The translations under genes and the position numbers were made by a program. The notes beneath the pieces are model-generated. The model saw nothing but the letters and a program-made list of their open reading frames with translations. It had not been told where the DNA came from and ran no database searches. 64,000 nucleotides of DNA, from positions 62,001-126,000 of the forward strand of contig NZ_LJZS01000007.1 in assembly GCF_001314875.1 (NCBI RefSeq), in the 5' to 3' direction. The number at the start of each line of letters is the position of its first letter. Positions within the stretch are counted from its first letter, which is position 1. Shown here one piece after another: positions 37,196 through 45,991 of the stretch. The DNA is from Halomonas sp. HL-48 (GTDB lineage: Bacteria > Pseudomonadota > Gammaproteobacteria > Pseudomonadales > Halomonadaceae).

Positions 37196-37801
37196 TTAGG
37201 GCACCAACGGCCGCCACACATGCTCGTAGCCGATCGATACGGAGACGGCAACCAGCAAGCCCGCCATCACCCAGTTGAAGCCCTTCACGACCCGCGTGCT
37301 TTTAATGCGCTCACCCACCAGACTGCCGATGACCACATAGCTGCCGGGGGCGCCCGCCGCCATGGCGGACAGCCCCAGCGCCCAGACCACTAGGCTTGCG
37401 CCCTGAATACCCGCCGCTGGAAACTGAAGGGTGGCAATGGGCAGGGTCGCGACGATGGCTTTCGGGTTGAGTAGTTGCATCACCAGCCCATCGCGAAAGT
37501 TCAGCAGGCGCGGTGCTTGGTCAGGCTCGCCCAAATCCGCGTTGGCGCGGGCAATCTTGACGGCCAAGTACAGAATGTAGCTACAGCCCAGCGCACTCAC
37601 CAGGATCAGGGCGTTACCGCTGATCCAGGCAGCTCCCGCCCAGCCCAACACCAGCAGGTACACAAGCATGGCCATTCCCACGCCCAGGCAAAACCCGACC
37701 GACTGTTTGGCCTGGCCATTGATGCCGACATTCAGGCCGAGCAGATTCACAGGCCCAGGGGTGTACATGACGCCCAGGGCATAGGCGACGATTGCTAACA
37801 T
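37196..37801 (-). CDS. LysE/RhtB family exporter
   Basis: A 201-residue inner-membrane exporter with six predicted helices and the family opening VMYTPGPVNLLGLNVGINGQ. Members expel amino acids and related metabolites. A conserved block QLLNPKAIVATLPI is present in the middle. It lies 25 bases downstream of an AraC regulator in the same orientation and is probably controlled by it. The transported substrate is not predictable. Confidence 0.88.
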   Translation of the reverse strand: MLAIVAYALGVMYTPGPVNLLGLNVGINGQAKQSVGFCLGVGMAMLVYLLVLGWAGAAWISGNALILVSALGCSYILYLAVKIARANADLGEPDQAPRLLNFRDGLVMQLLNPKAIVATLPIATLQFPAAGIQGASLVVWALGLSAMAAGAPGSYVVIGSLVGERIKSTRVVKGFNWVMAGLLVAVSVSIGYEHVWRPLVP

Positions 37802-37826
37802 GGTGGAACCTCTAAGTTGGGTAGGG

Positions 37827-38657
37827 CTAACGCGCGATATCGCGCTGGTATTGGTGGGGCGTCATGCCATAGATGCGCTTGAAGCGGCGATTGAAGTGGC
37901 TAAGGTCGGCAAACCCAAACCGCAACGCCACCTCATTCAGCGGCGCTCCCTGATCCAGCGCCGCACGGGCCGCATTGATCCGGCAGTTAATTACATACTG
38001 GTGAGGCGTCATGCCGTAGTGCTGCCGAAACAGCCGCAAAAAATGGTACTTGGATAAATGTGCGGCCTGGCTGATGTCGTCCAGCGATATATCCGCTTCC
38101 AGATGGGCGTGGATATACGCCTTGGCAAGGTCCAGCAGGGCATCCGGGCGTTGCGTGACGCGGCTGGGTTGAACACGGCCGCCTAGCTGAACGGTTCGCT
38201 CAACTACCTGATAAAGCGCATTTTCCTGGTCAATGCAGCTACCAGCGTGGGTGCTCACCAAACGCGCCAGTTCCAGAATGGCGTGGCGCAGAGGCGCATC
38301 CTGAATCAGCGTTTGATCGGACCGGAAACCGGCGGCGCTTTCGCGGCCAAGCACCTCTGCAAACAGCGGCCTCACCTGTTCCGGGTGGGCATACATCATC
38401 AGGTAATCGAGTGCTTGTGCGCCACCCGAATGCCCGTCGTGGACTTCCTCTGGATTGAACAGAATCACGTTGCCCGGCGGGCTGCGGTGAAATTGCCCGC
38501 CGCTGAAAAAGTCCTGACGCCCGGCCAGCGTGACGCCAAAGGCATACTCCTCATGGGCATGTGGGTCGTAACTGAAATCCTCAATGCCCGCCTTCAGCAC
38601 CGTGAGCGTAGACACGTGATGACTTTTGAAGAACTCAAACCGGCTGGCGTTACTCAT
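37827..38657 (-). CDS. AraC family regulator with cupin sensor domain
   Basis: A 276-residue regulator. The N-terminal cupin (AraC-binding) domain includes YDPHAHEEYAFGVTLAGRQ and GNVILFNPEEVHDG, and the C-terminal helix-turn-helix pair has AAHLSKYHFLRLFRQHYGMT and FGFADLSHFNRRFKRIYGMT. This arrangement, directly upstream of a LysE exporter, is common in gammaproteobacteria and suggests a local activator sensing the exported metabolite. The ATG at 38657 follows GGGGAGTCGGC on the minus strand. Confidence 0.9.
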   Translation of the reverse strand: MSNASRFEFFKSHHVSTLTVLKAGIEDFSYDPHAHEEYAFGVTLAGRQDFFSGGQFHRSPPGNVILFNPEEVHDGHSGGAQALDYLMMYAHPEQVRPLFAEVLGRESAAGFRSDQTLIQDAPLRHAILELARLVSTHAGSCIDQENALYQVVERTVQLGGRVQPSRVTQRPDALLDLAKAYIHAHLEADISLDDISQAAHLSKYHFLRLFRQHYGMTPHQYVINCRINAARAALDQGAPLNEVALRFGFADLSHFNRRFKRIYGMTPHQYQRDIAR

Positions 38658-38795
38658 GCCGACTCCCCTCATGAAACCTGACTTGATGAAGTACAGACTT
38701 AGCTTATGCCGACAATGTCGCCGATGCTTGTACATAATTGCTCATCGACTGTGCGTTGATGGCCTATTGTTAGTGAACACCACCAAGGATTCGGT

Positions 38796-39842
38796 ATGGG
38801 AAAGCTCTTTTCACTAATGATTGCGCTGGTGCTGGCCGGCTGCGCCGCCATCCAGCCGTATGATGAGCGTGACGTCCAGCGCGATGCTGGTCTGGCCATC
38901 CAAGAAGTTTACGAGGGGGCGCTGCCGACGCTGTCCGAGGACAAGCAGCGCCACTTTGCCCAGCGGCTCTACCGTCTGACGGGCGAGCAGCGCTGGCGGG
39001 CCCTCAATCGCGCCTACGGCGAGCGTCTAAAGGTGCGACTTGAGGAGGACATCGTCGGCCTGGCCGAGCCCGGGTACGCGGCCGCCCGCAGCAGGGCGAT
39101 CGTTGCCGACTACTCGCAGAGCTCGGCCAAGCAGCGCGCCCGACGCGCCATGCTAGGTGAGTGGGGTGAGATTCCCTTCGCACGGGGGCTGCTGTTCCGC
39201 CTCGTCCAGGCCGAATACCACGGCCTGCTACCGACCATTGAAGACCACGAGCGGGCGCTGGACTACCAGGCAGAGGTCGAATGGGCCGCCTTCCTGACCG
39301 ACCCTTCGGTGATCGGGATTTACGCTGCTCAAGTGGCCAACTATGCGTACTTCCTGCACCAGCTCGGCGTGATGGACCTGCGCCGGGAGGTGGAAGCGGC
39401 CTTCCGACGTCACTACCCGCCCGAGCGAGTCGCCGAGCTCGACGACGCCGAGTACCATAACTGGCTCTATGGCCTGACCCACTTCGTCATCGCTGACAGC
39501 CGCTACTACCAGCGGAAGGTAGACCCGGAAGCGCACGCTTGGGTGCTGGAAGCGCTGGCGCGGGAGGCGGATAACATCCTGGCCCGGGCCACGGCCGACA
39601 TCCAAGCCGAGGTGGCGTTGGTCTTCCTGCTGGCCGGCCGCGAGGACCACCCACTGGTGGGCCAGGTGCGCGAGGCGCTGGTGGCGGCGATAGACCCGGC
39701 CAGCGGCATCATCCCCTCGCCCTCGGGGGGAGTCGGGCTGGCGGGTGGTGAACACCGCAACGTTCTGGCGATCATGGTGTTACGCTGGCCGGGCCGCCTG
39801 CATCCCGGCCCTGACCTCTCGGATGAGGTGGGTGGGCGCTGA
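38796..39842 (+). CDS. DUF3541-like lipoprotein
   Basis: A 348-residue predicted lipoprotein; the signal FSLMIALVLAGCAA has a lipobox LAGC with Cys near residue 16. The mature part is helical (VQRDAGLAIQEVYEGALP, then HNWLYGLTHFVIADSRYYQ and IQAEVALVFLLAG) and resembles the DUF3541 family, of unknown function. The ribosome-binding site and first codons (AAGGATTCGGTATGGG) are nearly repeated at the start of the next gene, which points to a local duplication. Confidence 0.7.
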   Translation: MGKLFSLMIALVLAGCAAIQPYDERDVQRDAGLAIQEVYEGALPTLSEDKQRHFAQRLYRLTGEQRWRALNRAYGERLKVRLEEDIVGLAEPGYAAARSRAIVADYSQSSAKQRARRAMLGEWGEIPFARGLLFRLVQAEYHGLLPTIEDHERALDYQAEVEWAAFLTDPSVIGIYAAQVANYAYFLHQLGVMDLRREVEAAFRRHYPPERVAELDDAEYHNWLYGLTHFVIADSRYYQRKVDPEAHAWVLEALAREADNILARATADIQAEVALVFLLAGREDHPLVGQVREALVAAIDPASGIIPSPSGGVGLAGGEHRNVLAIMVLRWPGRLHPGPDLSDEVGGR

Positions 39843-39898
39843 AGAAGCCATGACGCCCGGCGAGTTTGACGTCAATGACACACGCTTAAGGATTTTGC

Positions 39899-40228
39899 AT
39901 GAGAAAGCTCTTTTCACTGATTGTACTGTTAGCGCTGGGCTATGCCGGGCTCTATGTCTATTACGGCGTGACCGTGAAGCAGGAAGCGCAACAACAGCTG
40001 GATGACCGGGGGCTTTCCTCCATCAGCGTGGATAACGTCGAGTATGGCCTGCTGGCACCCATCAGCACCTCCGCGAACATCACCATGACCGTCGCGTATC
40101 GCGGCGCCGAGGCCGCGCTGGATTTAGCCGTGCAAGGCCACCCGGTATTTTCAGACGAAGTAAGCGTCGAGTTCGATGGCCTCCAGGCGCTGCGCCTGGG
40201 CATCGGCTTTGGGCAGGGTGAGGATTAA
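39899..40228 (+). CDS. Small exported or membrane-anchored hypothetical protein
   Basis: A 109-residue protein with an N-terminal hydrophobic anchor (LFSLIVLLALGYAGLYVYYG) and an extracytoplasmic domain with acidic, beta-rich character (SISVDNVEYGLLAPISTSAN). No family is recognised. Its start region shares about 30 nearly identical bases with that of the upstream DUF3541-like gene (GAAAGCTCTTTTCACT). Start follows TTAAGGATTTTGC. Confidence 0.6.
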   Translation: MRKLFSLIVLLALGYAGLYVYYGVTVKQEAQQQLDDRGLSSISVDNVEYGLLAPISTSANITMTVAYRGAEAALDLAVQGHPVFSDEVSVEFDGLQALRLGIGFGQGED

Positions 40229-40426
40229 AACGGACGATGACCAGGTGAGGCGCATCCATGCACCACCGTACGTTGACCACAACGACTATATATTTGGCGC
40301 CAACTATCAACGAGTTGGGCAGGGAGCTTCACCAGCAGCCTGCCTAGCCGGTTTCTTGGATGGCTTGCACTGGTGAGCTTTCACTATGGCAGACCATGGC
40401 GAAACCTGCCTGGATTGAGCGGCAAT

Positions 40427-40816
40427 TTAACCAAGCTGAGCCTCAATCGCCGCCTTGTCGATCACCGACCAGACCTCACGAATCTTTTGGTCGTGGAAGA
40501 GGTAAAACACATTCTCGCAAAACGTCACTTTTCGGCCATTCACCGGTAGGCCCATGAAGTTACCTTTAGGCGTGACATCGAATCGCAGCCTGCTCGCAAT
40601 ATGCGGCGGATCAGCGACCAACAGCTGAATGTTGAAGTAAAGGTCAGGTATCTGCTCGTAATCGGCTTCCAGCATAGCGCGATAGCCATCAAGCCCGAGA
40701 GGTTTGCCGTTGTGATGAACATCTTCATGCACGAACTGGCCAAGGTTCGTCCAGTCCTGTTTATTGAGGCAGGTGATGTAATCACGATAGGTCGCTTCAA
40801 GATCAACATTGCTCAT
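40427..40816 (-). CDS. SnoaL-like ester cyclase family protein
   Basis: A 129-residue protein of the NTF2-like superfamily, SnoaL/ester-cyclase type: TYRDYITCLNKQDW, then LGQFVHEDVHHNGKPLGLDG and FCENVFYLFHDQKIREVWS. Many such proteins are small-molecule binding or isomerising enzymes with unknown substrates. The ATG at 40816 follows GGAGATGGAAGG on the minus strand. It stands alone between short intergenic regions. Confidence 0.8.
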   Translation of the reverse strand: MSNVDLEATYRDYITCLNKQDWTNLGQFVHEDVHHNGKPLGLDGYRAMLEADYEQIPDLYFNIQLLVADPPHIASRLRFDVTPKGNFMGLPVNGRKVTFCENVFYLFHDQKIREVWSVIDKAAIEAQLG

Positions 40817-41031
40817 CCTTCCATCTCCTCTTCTAGGCCAGACTGACGAGCTTGTTATAGCATATCTGGTAAGTGCAACTACGTTGTGCAGCACGCTGTA
40901 TCCATCACCAATAGGCCTTCGATAAAACCGGCTTTTTGCTGGGGCTGTCCATGGCGATTAATCAACAGGTAATTGTATCGGTGCTGCACTGCTGGGATTA
41001 TTAATGACCATCCAACGGCAAGGAGACGTGA

Positions 41032-41730
41032 ATGAAAGCCATCGTGTTTGACGTATTTGGCACTATTGTCGATTGGCGCTCCAGCTTGATTAAACAGTTC
41101 AAGGCGTTAGAGCAGGAATTGGGAATTGAGCTACCCAGTGAAGCGCTGACAGATCAATGGCGTCAGCATTATGCGCCTTCGATGGATCGGGTGCGTAAAG
41201 GCGAAATTCCGTGGGCGGGGTTGGATGATCTGCATCGGGAAAGCCTGTTTAAACTCCTCAATCAACATGGGGTGATGCTAGACGAGGCGACCATTGATCG
41301 CGTCAATCACTTTTGGCACCAGTTAGACCCATGGCCGGATGTTCAGCGTGGCCTTCAAAAATTGAAAGAGCACACCATTATCGCCACCCTGACCAACGGC
41401 AATTTGTCGTTAATGGTGGACGTTGCCCGTTATGCCAAACTGCCATGGGACATGGTGTTTTGCGCCGAGCTATTCCAGCACTATAAACCTGACCCAGAGG
41501 TCTATTTAGGGGCTTGCCGCCTGCTTCGCCTGCCGCCAGAAGAGGTGATGCTATGCGCAGCGCACAATTACGATCTGGGGGCTGCCCGTGCATTGGGAAT
41601 GAAAACGGCGTTTATACCTCGTCGCACAGAATATGGCCCGCAACAGCGCAAGGATTTAGAAGCAGAGCAAGCATGGGATTTTGTAGCTGAAGACCTCGTC
41701 GCGTTGAGTGAGCAGCTGAAAGGACACTAG
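41032..41730 (+). CDS. Haloacid dehalogenase, type II (HAD superfamily)
   Basis: A 232-residue HAD hydrolase of the L-2-haloacid dehalogenase type. The nucleophile is Asp7 in VFDVFGTIVDW, motif II reads LTNGN, the lysine is in QHYKPDPEVY and the final motif is AAHNYDLGAARALGM. Such enzymes hydrolyse 2-haloalkanoates, but many members act on other substrates. The start follows AAGGAGACGTGA. Single-gene unit. Confidence 0.9.
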   Translation: MKAIVFDVFGTIVDWRSSLIKQFKALEQELGIELPSEALTDQWRQHYAPSMDRVRKGEIPWAGLDDLHRESLFKLLNQHGVMLDEATIDRVNHFWHQLDPWPDVQRGLQKLKEHTIIATLTNGNLSLMVDVARYAKLPWDMVFCAELFQHYKPDPEVYLGACRLLRLPPEEVMLCAAHNYDLGAARALGMKTAFIPRRTEYGPQQRKDLEAEQAWDFVAEDLVALSEQLKGH

Positions 41731-41895
41731 TCATTGGGTGTGTCCAAGAAGAGGCCCCTTCCCCGACGTTTAACCAAAACGTAGCCAACAAGATGGAACA
41801 GTCATGCACCCGTTAGCCGCCCAATGGAGAGTAAGGCTACTCAAAGATAGGCATATCCCGTTTCATCCTAACCTACAACCAGTGAGATCTCTTTA

Positions 41896-42327
41896 ATGCA
41901 CTACCGCCCCATGACCATCGGCGACTATGACGCCACCATCGCGCTATGGAGCGAAAGTGAGGGCGTGCGGCTGCGCGATGCGGATTCCCGAGCGGGCATT
42001 GAGAAGTACCTGCTGCGCAATCCCGGTCTGAGCTTTGTGGCAGAAGAAGAAGGGCAACTGGTGGGGACGATCATGGCGGGCCACGACGGCAAGCGCGGCT
42101 ATGTGCAGCACTTATCGGTGGCGGATTCCCACCGCCGCAAAGGCATCGCGACAGAGCTGGTAAGCCGTTGCCTGGAAGCGCTCAAAAACGAAGGCATTCT
42201 GAAATCGCACCTGATGATCCTCCCCGAGAACGAAGCGGCCAAACAATTCTGGGCCAGCCAGGGTTGGGCATGCCGTTCAGATATTCAGCTGTATTCGTTT
42301 GTGAATGGGGATAACCCGAACGTCTAG
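41896..42327 (+). CDS. GNAT family N-acetyltransferase (YpeA-like)
   Basis: A 143-residue acetyl-CoA dependent acetyltransferase. The acetyl-CoA binding loop is in VADSHRRKGIATELVSRCLE, preceded by GYVQHLSV, and the C-terminal LPENEAAKQFWASQGW is typical. The closest named relatives are YpeA-type proteins. The acceptor substrate is unknown. Confidence 0.9.
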   Translation: MHYRPMTIGDYDATIALWSESEGVRLRDADSRAGIEKYLLRNPGLSFVAEEEGQLVGTIMAGHDGKRGYVQHLSVADSHRRKGIATELVSRCLEALKNEGILKSHLMILPENEAAKQFWASQGWACRSDIQLYSFVNGDNPNV

Positions 42328-42405
42328 CCATTATTCCATCCTGATGATCCAGATCATTCCCGCGTCTAAAGTGTATGGGGCGAGCATGGGATTCAACGAA
42401 CGTTG

Positions 42406-42778
42406 CTGCTAGGCTAATTTAACTAGAGTTAAAAAGCCGCAGGGAACAACCTAATGCCACAGGCACCACGCATTTCGATCCACCCCGTTAGCCAACGCGT
42501 GCAGGTGCATGTTGATGGCGAGCTGCTTGCCGACTCCACTCAGGCCCTTGAACTCTGCGAAACCGGCTACCCGCCACGGCGTTACATTCCACGCGAAGAC
42601 GTGAGGATGGATTTGCTTACCCCCTCAGAAACGACCACCCATTGCCCGTTCAAAGGCGACACGGTGTATTTCTCGCTGGGCGAAAACCAAGATATTGCCT
42701 GGAGCTACGAGCAGCCGATTGAAGGGATGGAAACGATAGCGGGTAGGTTGGCGTTTGGTGGGGGGAGAGAACGAATGA
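42406..42778 (+). repeat. DUF427 segmental duplication, copy 1
   Basis: About 373 bases, including 48 bases upstream of the start, that align throughout with 47541-47913 (copy 2). The upstream part shares CTGCTA-GCTAATTT, ACTAGAG and GCCGCAGGGAACAAC. Copies differ by scattered substitutions, one base more upstream in copy 2, and one extra G near the 3' end in copy 1. The two copies bracket a 4.8-kb accessory segment. Confidence 0.85.
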
Positions 42779-42795
42779 TGTCTCTCGACTCGTAG
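42454..42795 (+). CDS. DUF427 family protein, copy 1 (3' frameshifted relative to copy 2)
   Basis: A 113-residue protein of the DUF427 family with VQVHVDGELLADSTQALELC, then YPPRRYIPREDVRMDLL, THCPFKGDTVYFSL and DIAWSYEQPIEGMETIAGRL. Function is unknown. It is nearly the same as the protein at 47590-47913. A run of six G residues near the end (five bases plus one relative to copy 2) shifts the frame, so the C-terminus reads GGRERMMSLDS instead of GGAENE. The core domain is intact, so it may still be active. Confidence 0.8.
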   Translation: MPQAPRISIHPVSQRVQVHVDGELLADSTQALELCETGYPPRRYIPREDVRMDLLTPSETTTHCPFKGDTVYFSLGENQDIAWSYEQPIEGMETIAGRLAFGGGRERMMSLDS

Positions 42796-43003
42796 TGGCT
42801 ATGTCGGAAAATCTAGCGAGCATGTTCATTGGGGATATGTAGCCGGACGATTATTTTTAAATCGTAAGAAGAAGGCGTCGCATGAGTTACCGAAATAAAA
42901 TTCTATGTTTATGTAGGTCTTGACTAATTAGTTTTTGAATAGCTGATAATGTATTAAAGCGTCTTTTTTAAATTAATTTAGAAAGCAAATAAGGGTGTTT
43001 AAT

Positions 43004-45412
43004 ATGCCGATAGAAATCGATACGCTTGCTTCTAGGGTTGAGCCTGAAAAAAGCATACTTTTTTTCGGTGCAGGAGCTTCCATACCTTCCAACGCTCCCT
43101 CGGTTAACAAATTAATCAGCGCTTTGTCCGAGAAGTTTGGTATCGATAGCTCTGATTATGAACTATCTGAAATTACAGAGTTCATATGCGAATATAATGA
43201 TCGGCGTGACCTGATACGTTTTCTTCGAGAAGTGTTTAAGAATGTAAGGCCTAGCGGAGGAATGTTAAATCTTCCCTTGTATAACTGGAGATCGATATAC
43301 ACTACAAATTATGACAACATTGTTGAGGAGTCATATCGGAGAAAAGGAAAAGATTTAAAAGTATACACTTCAAATTTTGATTTTGACGCCACAGCTGCAC
43401 CTTCCTCTCAAAAATTATTTAAAGTGCATGGCACTTTAGAAAAAGACAAGTCCTTTGGTGACGCGTCTAAGATTGTGATAACGGAAAGTGACTATCAGGA
43501 CACTGAAGAATACAGGGAATACATCTACGATAGACTTAAAACAGATATTTCTGATTCAAGCTTAATAATAATTGGCTATTCTCTTAGTGATCCAGCTATT
43601 AAAGAAATAGTAGAGCGTGCTTTAAAGTTAAAAAAGGAAAGTGTCTCAACTTGCAAGATATACCTCTTTATGTTCAAAGAAGACAATAATAGGGCAAGGA
43701 TGCTCGAGTCTAAGGGAGTGTCTGTTTGCTTTGGAGGTATCGATAGCTTCTTTAATAGTCTGAGCAGACATGCCCCTGACACCGATGTTGTGTATAGTAC
43801 TGATAGTTCTACAATTGAAAAACATCCGGATCTTGTGCCAGTTACTTTTGTAGTAGAAGACTTAATAAACAGCGATTCTAATGTGAGTGCAATGTACAAT
43901 GGATCACCTGCTACATATGCTGATATATCAAGTCAAATGACTTTTGATAGGACGATTGTAGACCTTCTGGGAGCAAAAGTCAGTGGTGATGGACCCATTT
44001 TTTATACTATATTAGGAGCTAGTGGTGTCGGTAAAACTACTGCTGCTCGTCAATTTTTAAAATCTTTATATGATAGAGGGTTTGACTGTTTTGAGCATAA
44101 TTCAGACTATGACTTCAATCCGGACGCGTGGTTGGATTATGCAAAAAGCAATGATAATGAAAGAAAAATAGTAGTTTTCGTTGATGACGCTCATTCTTAT
44201 TTGAATAAAATTAATATTATAGCCGACCGGATCGCCGTAGAAGGAGTTAAAAATCTATATTTAGTATTAACTTCTGTAACAAATCAGTGGTTGCCTAGAG
44301 TGAAAAACCCCTCAATTTTCCGGCTCGGCATTGAGAAAAGGCTTGAACGTCTTGATAGAAAAGAAATCGAAAGCCTTATCTCATTGGTAGAAACTAATGC
44401 TGAGTTGAATCGATTGGCGGAAGAGTCTTTTAGTGGATTTTCAAGATACGAGCGGCGTCGGCGTCTTGTTGATAGATGCGATTCGGATATGTTTGTTTGC
44501 TTGAAAAACATATTTGCGTCAGAAAAGTTTGATGACATAATACTGAGAGAATATTCTGAGCTCGACGATAATTCTCAAGAGATATACAGACTTGTTGCTG
44601 CTATGGAAAATGCGGGAGTTCGTGTGCATCGCCAGTTGGTAATAAGAATGCTAACTGTTGACCCCTCAATGATTCCAGTTGTCCTTGCGAAACTTACTGA
44701 CATTATAACAGAGTACACAGTAAGTGAAAGGGAAGGAATATATGGCTGGAAAGGTAGGCATAGTATTATCGTAGGAATAATAGCTAAATATAAATTTGAT
44801 GATAAAGAAGAGCTTTATAGACTTTTTGAGTCTGTTATAGATTCTATATCTCCTACATACGAGATCGAAATAAGAACTATAAGGGAGTTGTGCAGTGTGG
44901 ATGGTGGTATCCAAAGCATACCTGATAAAGGTAAAAGGAATCATATTCTGCGAAGAATGATGTCGGTTGCTCCTGGTGAAAGACTACCTCGCCATCGTTT
45001 GATAAGAAATCTGATAGAGATGGGCGAGTTTGATAAGGCTGAAACTGAGATTAGGATATTTGAGAAAGACTTCCGTAGGGATCCTTCAGTGGAGAGATAT
45101 AAGGTAAAGTTGATGGTCGAAAGGGCCCAGAAGACTCACGGGCTTATGCTTGAAGACAGGAGAGTAATACTCCAACATGCGTCCGAGCTAGCTGAAACGT
45201 TGGTTGAGCGTTACAGCGACAATAAGTATGTGTTGTCTTCTTTTTGTGATGTTGGAATAGCAATGTGTGAATTGTTTGGTAGCTTTGAGGTGATAGATCG
45301 CTCCCTTGAAAAATTAAAAAAAGCTGAGGCGATGATTGGCGACCCTGATATAAGTCGTTATGTAATAAAGTATGAAAGGAAGCTCGCATCATTGCTTGAT
45401 TTAAATGCGTAA
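43004..45412 (+). CDS. SIR2-like NADase fused to a STAND-type P-loop ATPase (predicted anti-phage protein)
   Basis: An 802-residue protein. Residues 1-250 form a SIR2-like domain with the NAD-binding motifs FFGAGAS, the catalytic-site TTNYD and KVHG, and IIIGYSLSDP. After a linker comes an ATPase module with Walker A GASGVGKTT (338-346) and Walker B VVFVDDAH (about 390), then a helical region with possible winged helix and repeats. SIR2-STAND proteins such as Avs5, and related DSR systems, deplete NAD+ upon phage recognition. Base composition is strikingly AT-rich against the flanking genes, so it was acquired. The start ATG follows AAGGG; GTG at 42995 is possible. No accessory gene is adjacent. 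Confidence 0.85.
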   Translation: MPIEIDTLASRVEPEKSILFFGAGASIPSNAPSVNKLISALSEKFGIDSSDYELSEITEFICEYNDRRDLIRFLREVFKNVRPSGGMLNLPLYNWRSIYTTNYDNIVEESYRRKGKDLKVYTSNFDFDATAAPSSQKLFKVHGTLEKDKSFGDASKIVITESDYQDTEEYREYIYDRLKTDISDSSLIIIGYSLSDPAIKEIVERALKLKKESVSTCKIYLFMFKEDNNRARMLESKGVSVCFGGIDSFFNSLSRHAPDTDVVYSTDSSTIEKHPDLVPVTFVVEDLINSDSNVSAMYNGSPATYADISSQMTFDRTIVDLLGAKVSGDGPIFYTILGASGVGKTTAARQFLKSLYDRGFDCFEHNSDYDFNPDAWLDYAKSNDNERKIVVFVDDAHSYLNKINIIADRIAVEGVKNLYLVLTSVTNQWLPRVKNPSIFRLGIEKRLERLDRKEIESLISLVETNAELNRLAEESFSGFSRYERRRRLVDRCDSDMFVCLKNIFASEKFDDIILREYSELDDNSQEIYRLVAAMENAGVRVHRQLVIRMLTVDPSMIPVVLAKLTDIITEYTVSEREGIYGWKGRHSIIVGIIAKYKFDDKEELYRLFESVIDSISPTYEIEIRTIRELCSVDGGIQSIPDKGKRNHILRRMMSVAPGERLPRHRLIRNLIEMGEFDKAETEIRIFEKDFRRDPSVERYKVKLMVERAQKTHGLMLEDRRVILQHASELAETLVERYSDNKYVLSSFCDVGIAMCELFGSFEVIDRSLEKLKKAEAMIGDPDISRYVIKYERKLASLLDLNA

Positions 45413-45991
45413 GATGCGCATTTAGTTCCGAAGATATAGTGAAGCATGAGCACCGTTTAGGGCCTGATCTAAAATACATGATATGTATTAGCCTCTCGCT
45501 ATAGGCAGACCAGTTATACGACCGCTTTACATTTCAACTGTTCCTTCATTCTAAAGTAACGCATGCTAAGCGGCTTTTTAAAATAAGATAAATCTAAATT
45601 ACTGCTTCAGGCTGACAACCTACGCCGTCACCACTAGCCCCGTTAATCTCGGCTTTGATTAGAACCTTCCATTCACTCTCAACGGGTGACGTCGTGTGGT
45701 CATTCGCTTCCTAGACTACGGCCGTTACACGCCGTTGACCTGCCGGAAGTCTGTTTCCTATGGACGCATGACTTGGTTTGCCTGAGAGCGAGCGGGAAAA
45801 GGCAACCTTTTGCGCAGCACTGTTGCGTTTTCGGCATAATAGAGGCAAGGAGATTAATTTCCAACTACAATTAGTTACATAACATTGAGGCCGCCGGATG
45901 CGCTATGCCCAAGGACACATAGCGCATCCGCCGTCCCTCTGTCAGCGGTAATGAGCACTATTCAAGGGTGCGCATCACCATGGGGAACGCA
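45413..45991. other. 579-bp region without a recognised gene
   Basis: The segment between the SIR2-ATPase gene and the DUF2235 gene has mixed base composition: AT-rich near the SIR2 gene and GC-richer after about 45610. A short open frame near 45686-45874 has no family signature and no ribosome-binding site. A perfect inverted repeat lies at 45895-45930. The region looks like eroded DNA from earlier insertions. Confidence 0.5.
45895..45930. repeat. Perfect 13-bp inverted repeat
   Basis: CGGATGCGCTATG (45895-45907) is exactly complementary to CATAGCGCATCCG (45918-45930) with a ten-base loop. No T-run follows. It sits about 60 bases before the DUF2235 start and could be a REP-like hairpin, a protein-binding site or a mobile-element relic. 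Confidence 0.7.

Noticed and set aside
40229..40426. Possible small gene in the gap before the SnoaL-like gene
   Set aside because: Short open frames exist but lack ribosome-binding sites and any recognisable sequence.
42796..43003. Possible integron or IS border upstream of the SIR2-ATPase gene
   Set aside because: The stretch is AT-rich, but no inverted terminal repeats, target-site duplications or attC-like arms were visible.
45144..45479. Minus-strand open frame overlapping the end of the SIR2-ATPase gene
   Set aside because: Mostly antisense to the C-terminal region of the SIR2-ATPase protein, with no start signal or known family.
45686..45874. Short open frame in the gap before the DUF2235 gene
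   Set aside because: 62 codons, no ribosome-binding site, no recognisable domain and odd Cys/His/Leu composition. It could be a gene remnant but cannot be supported.
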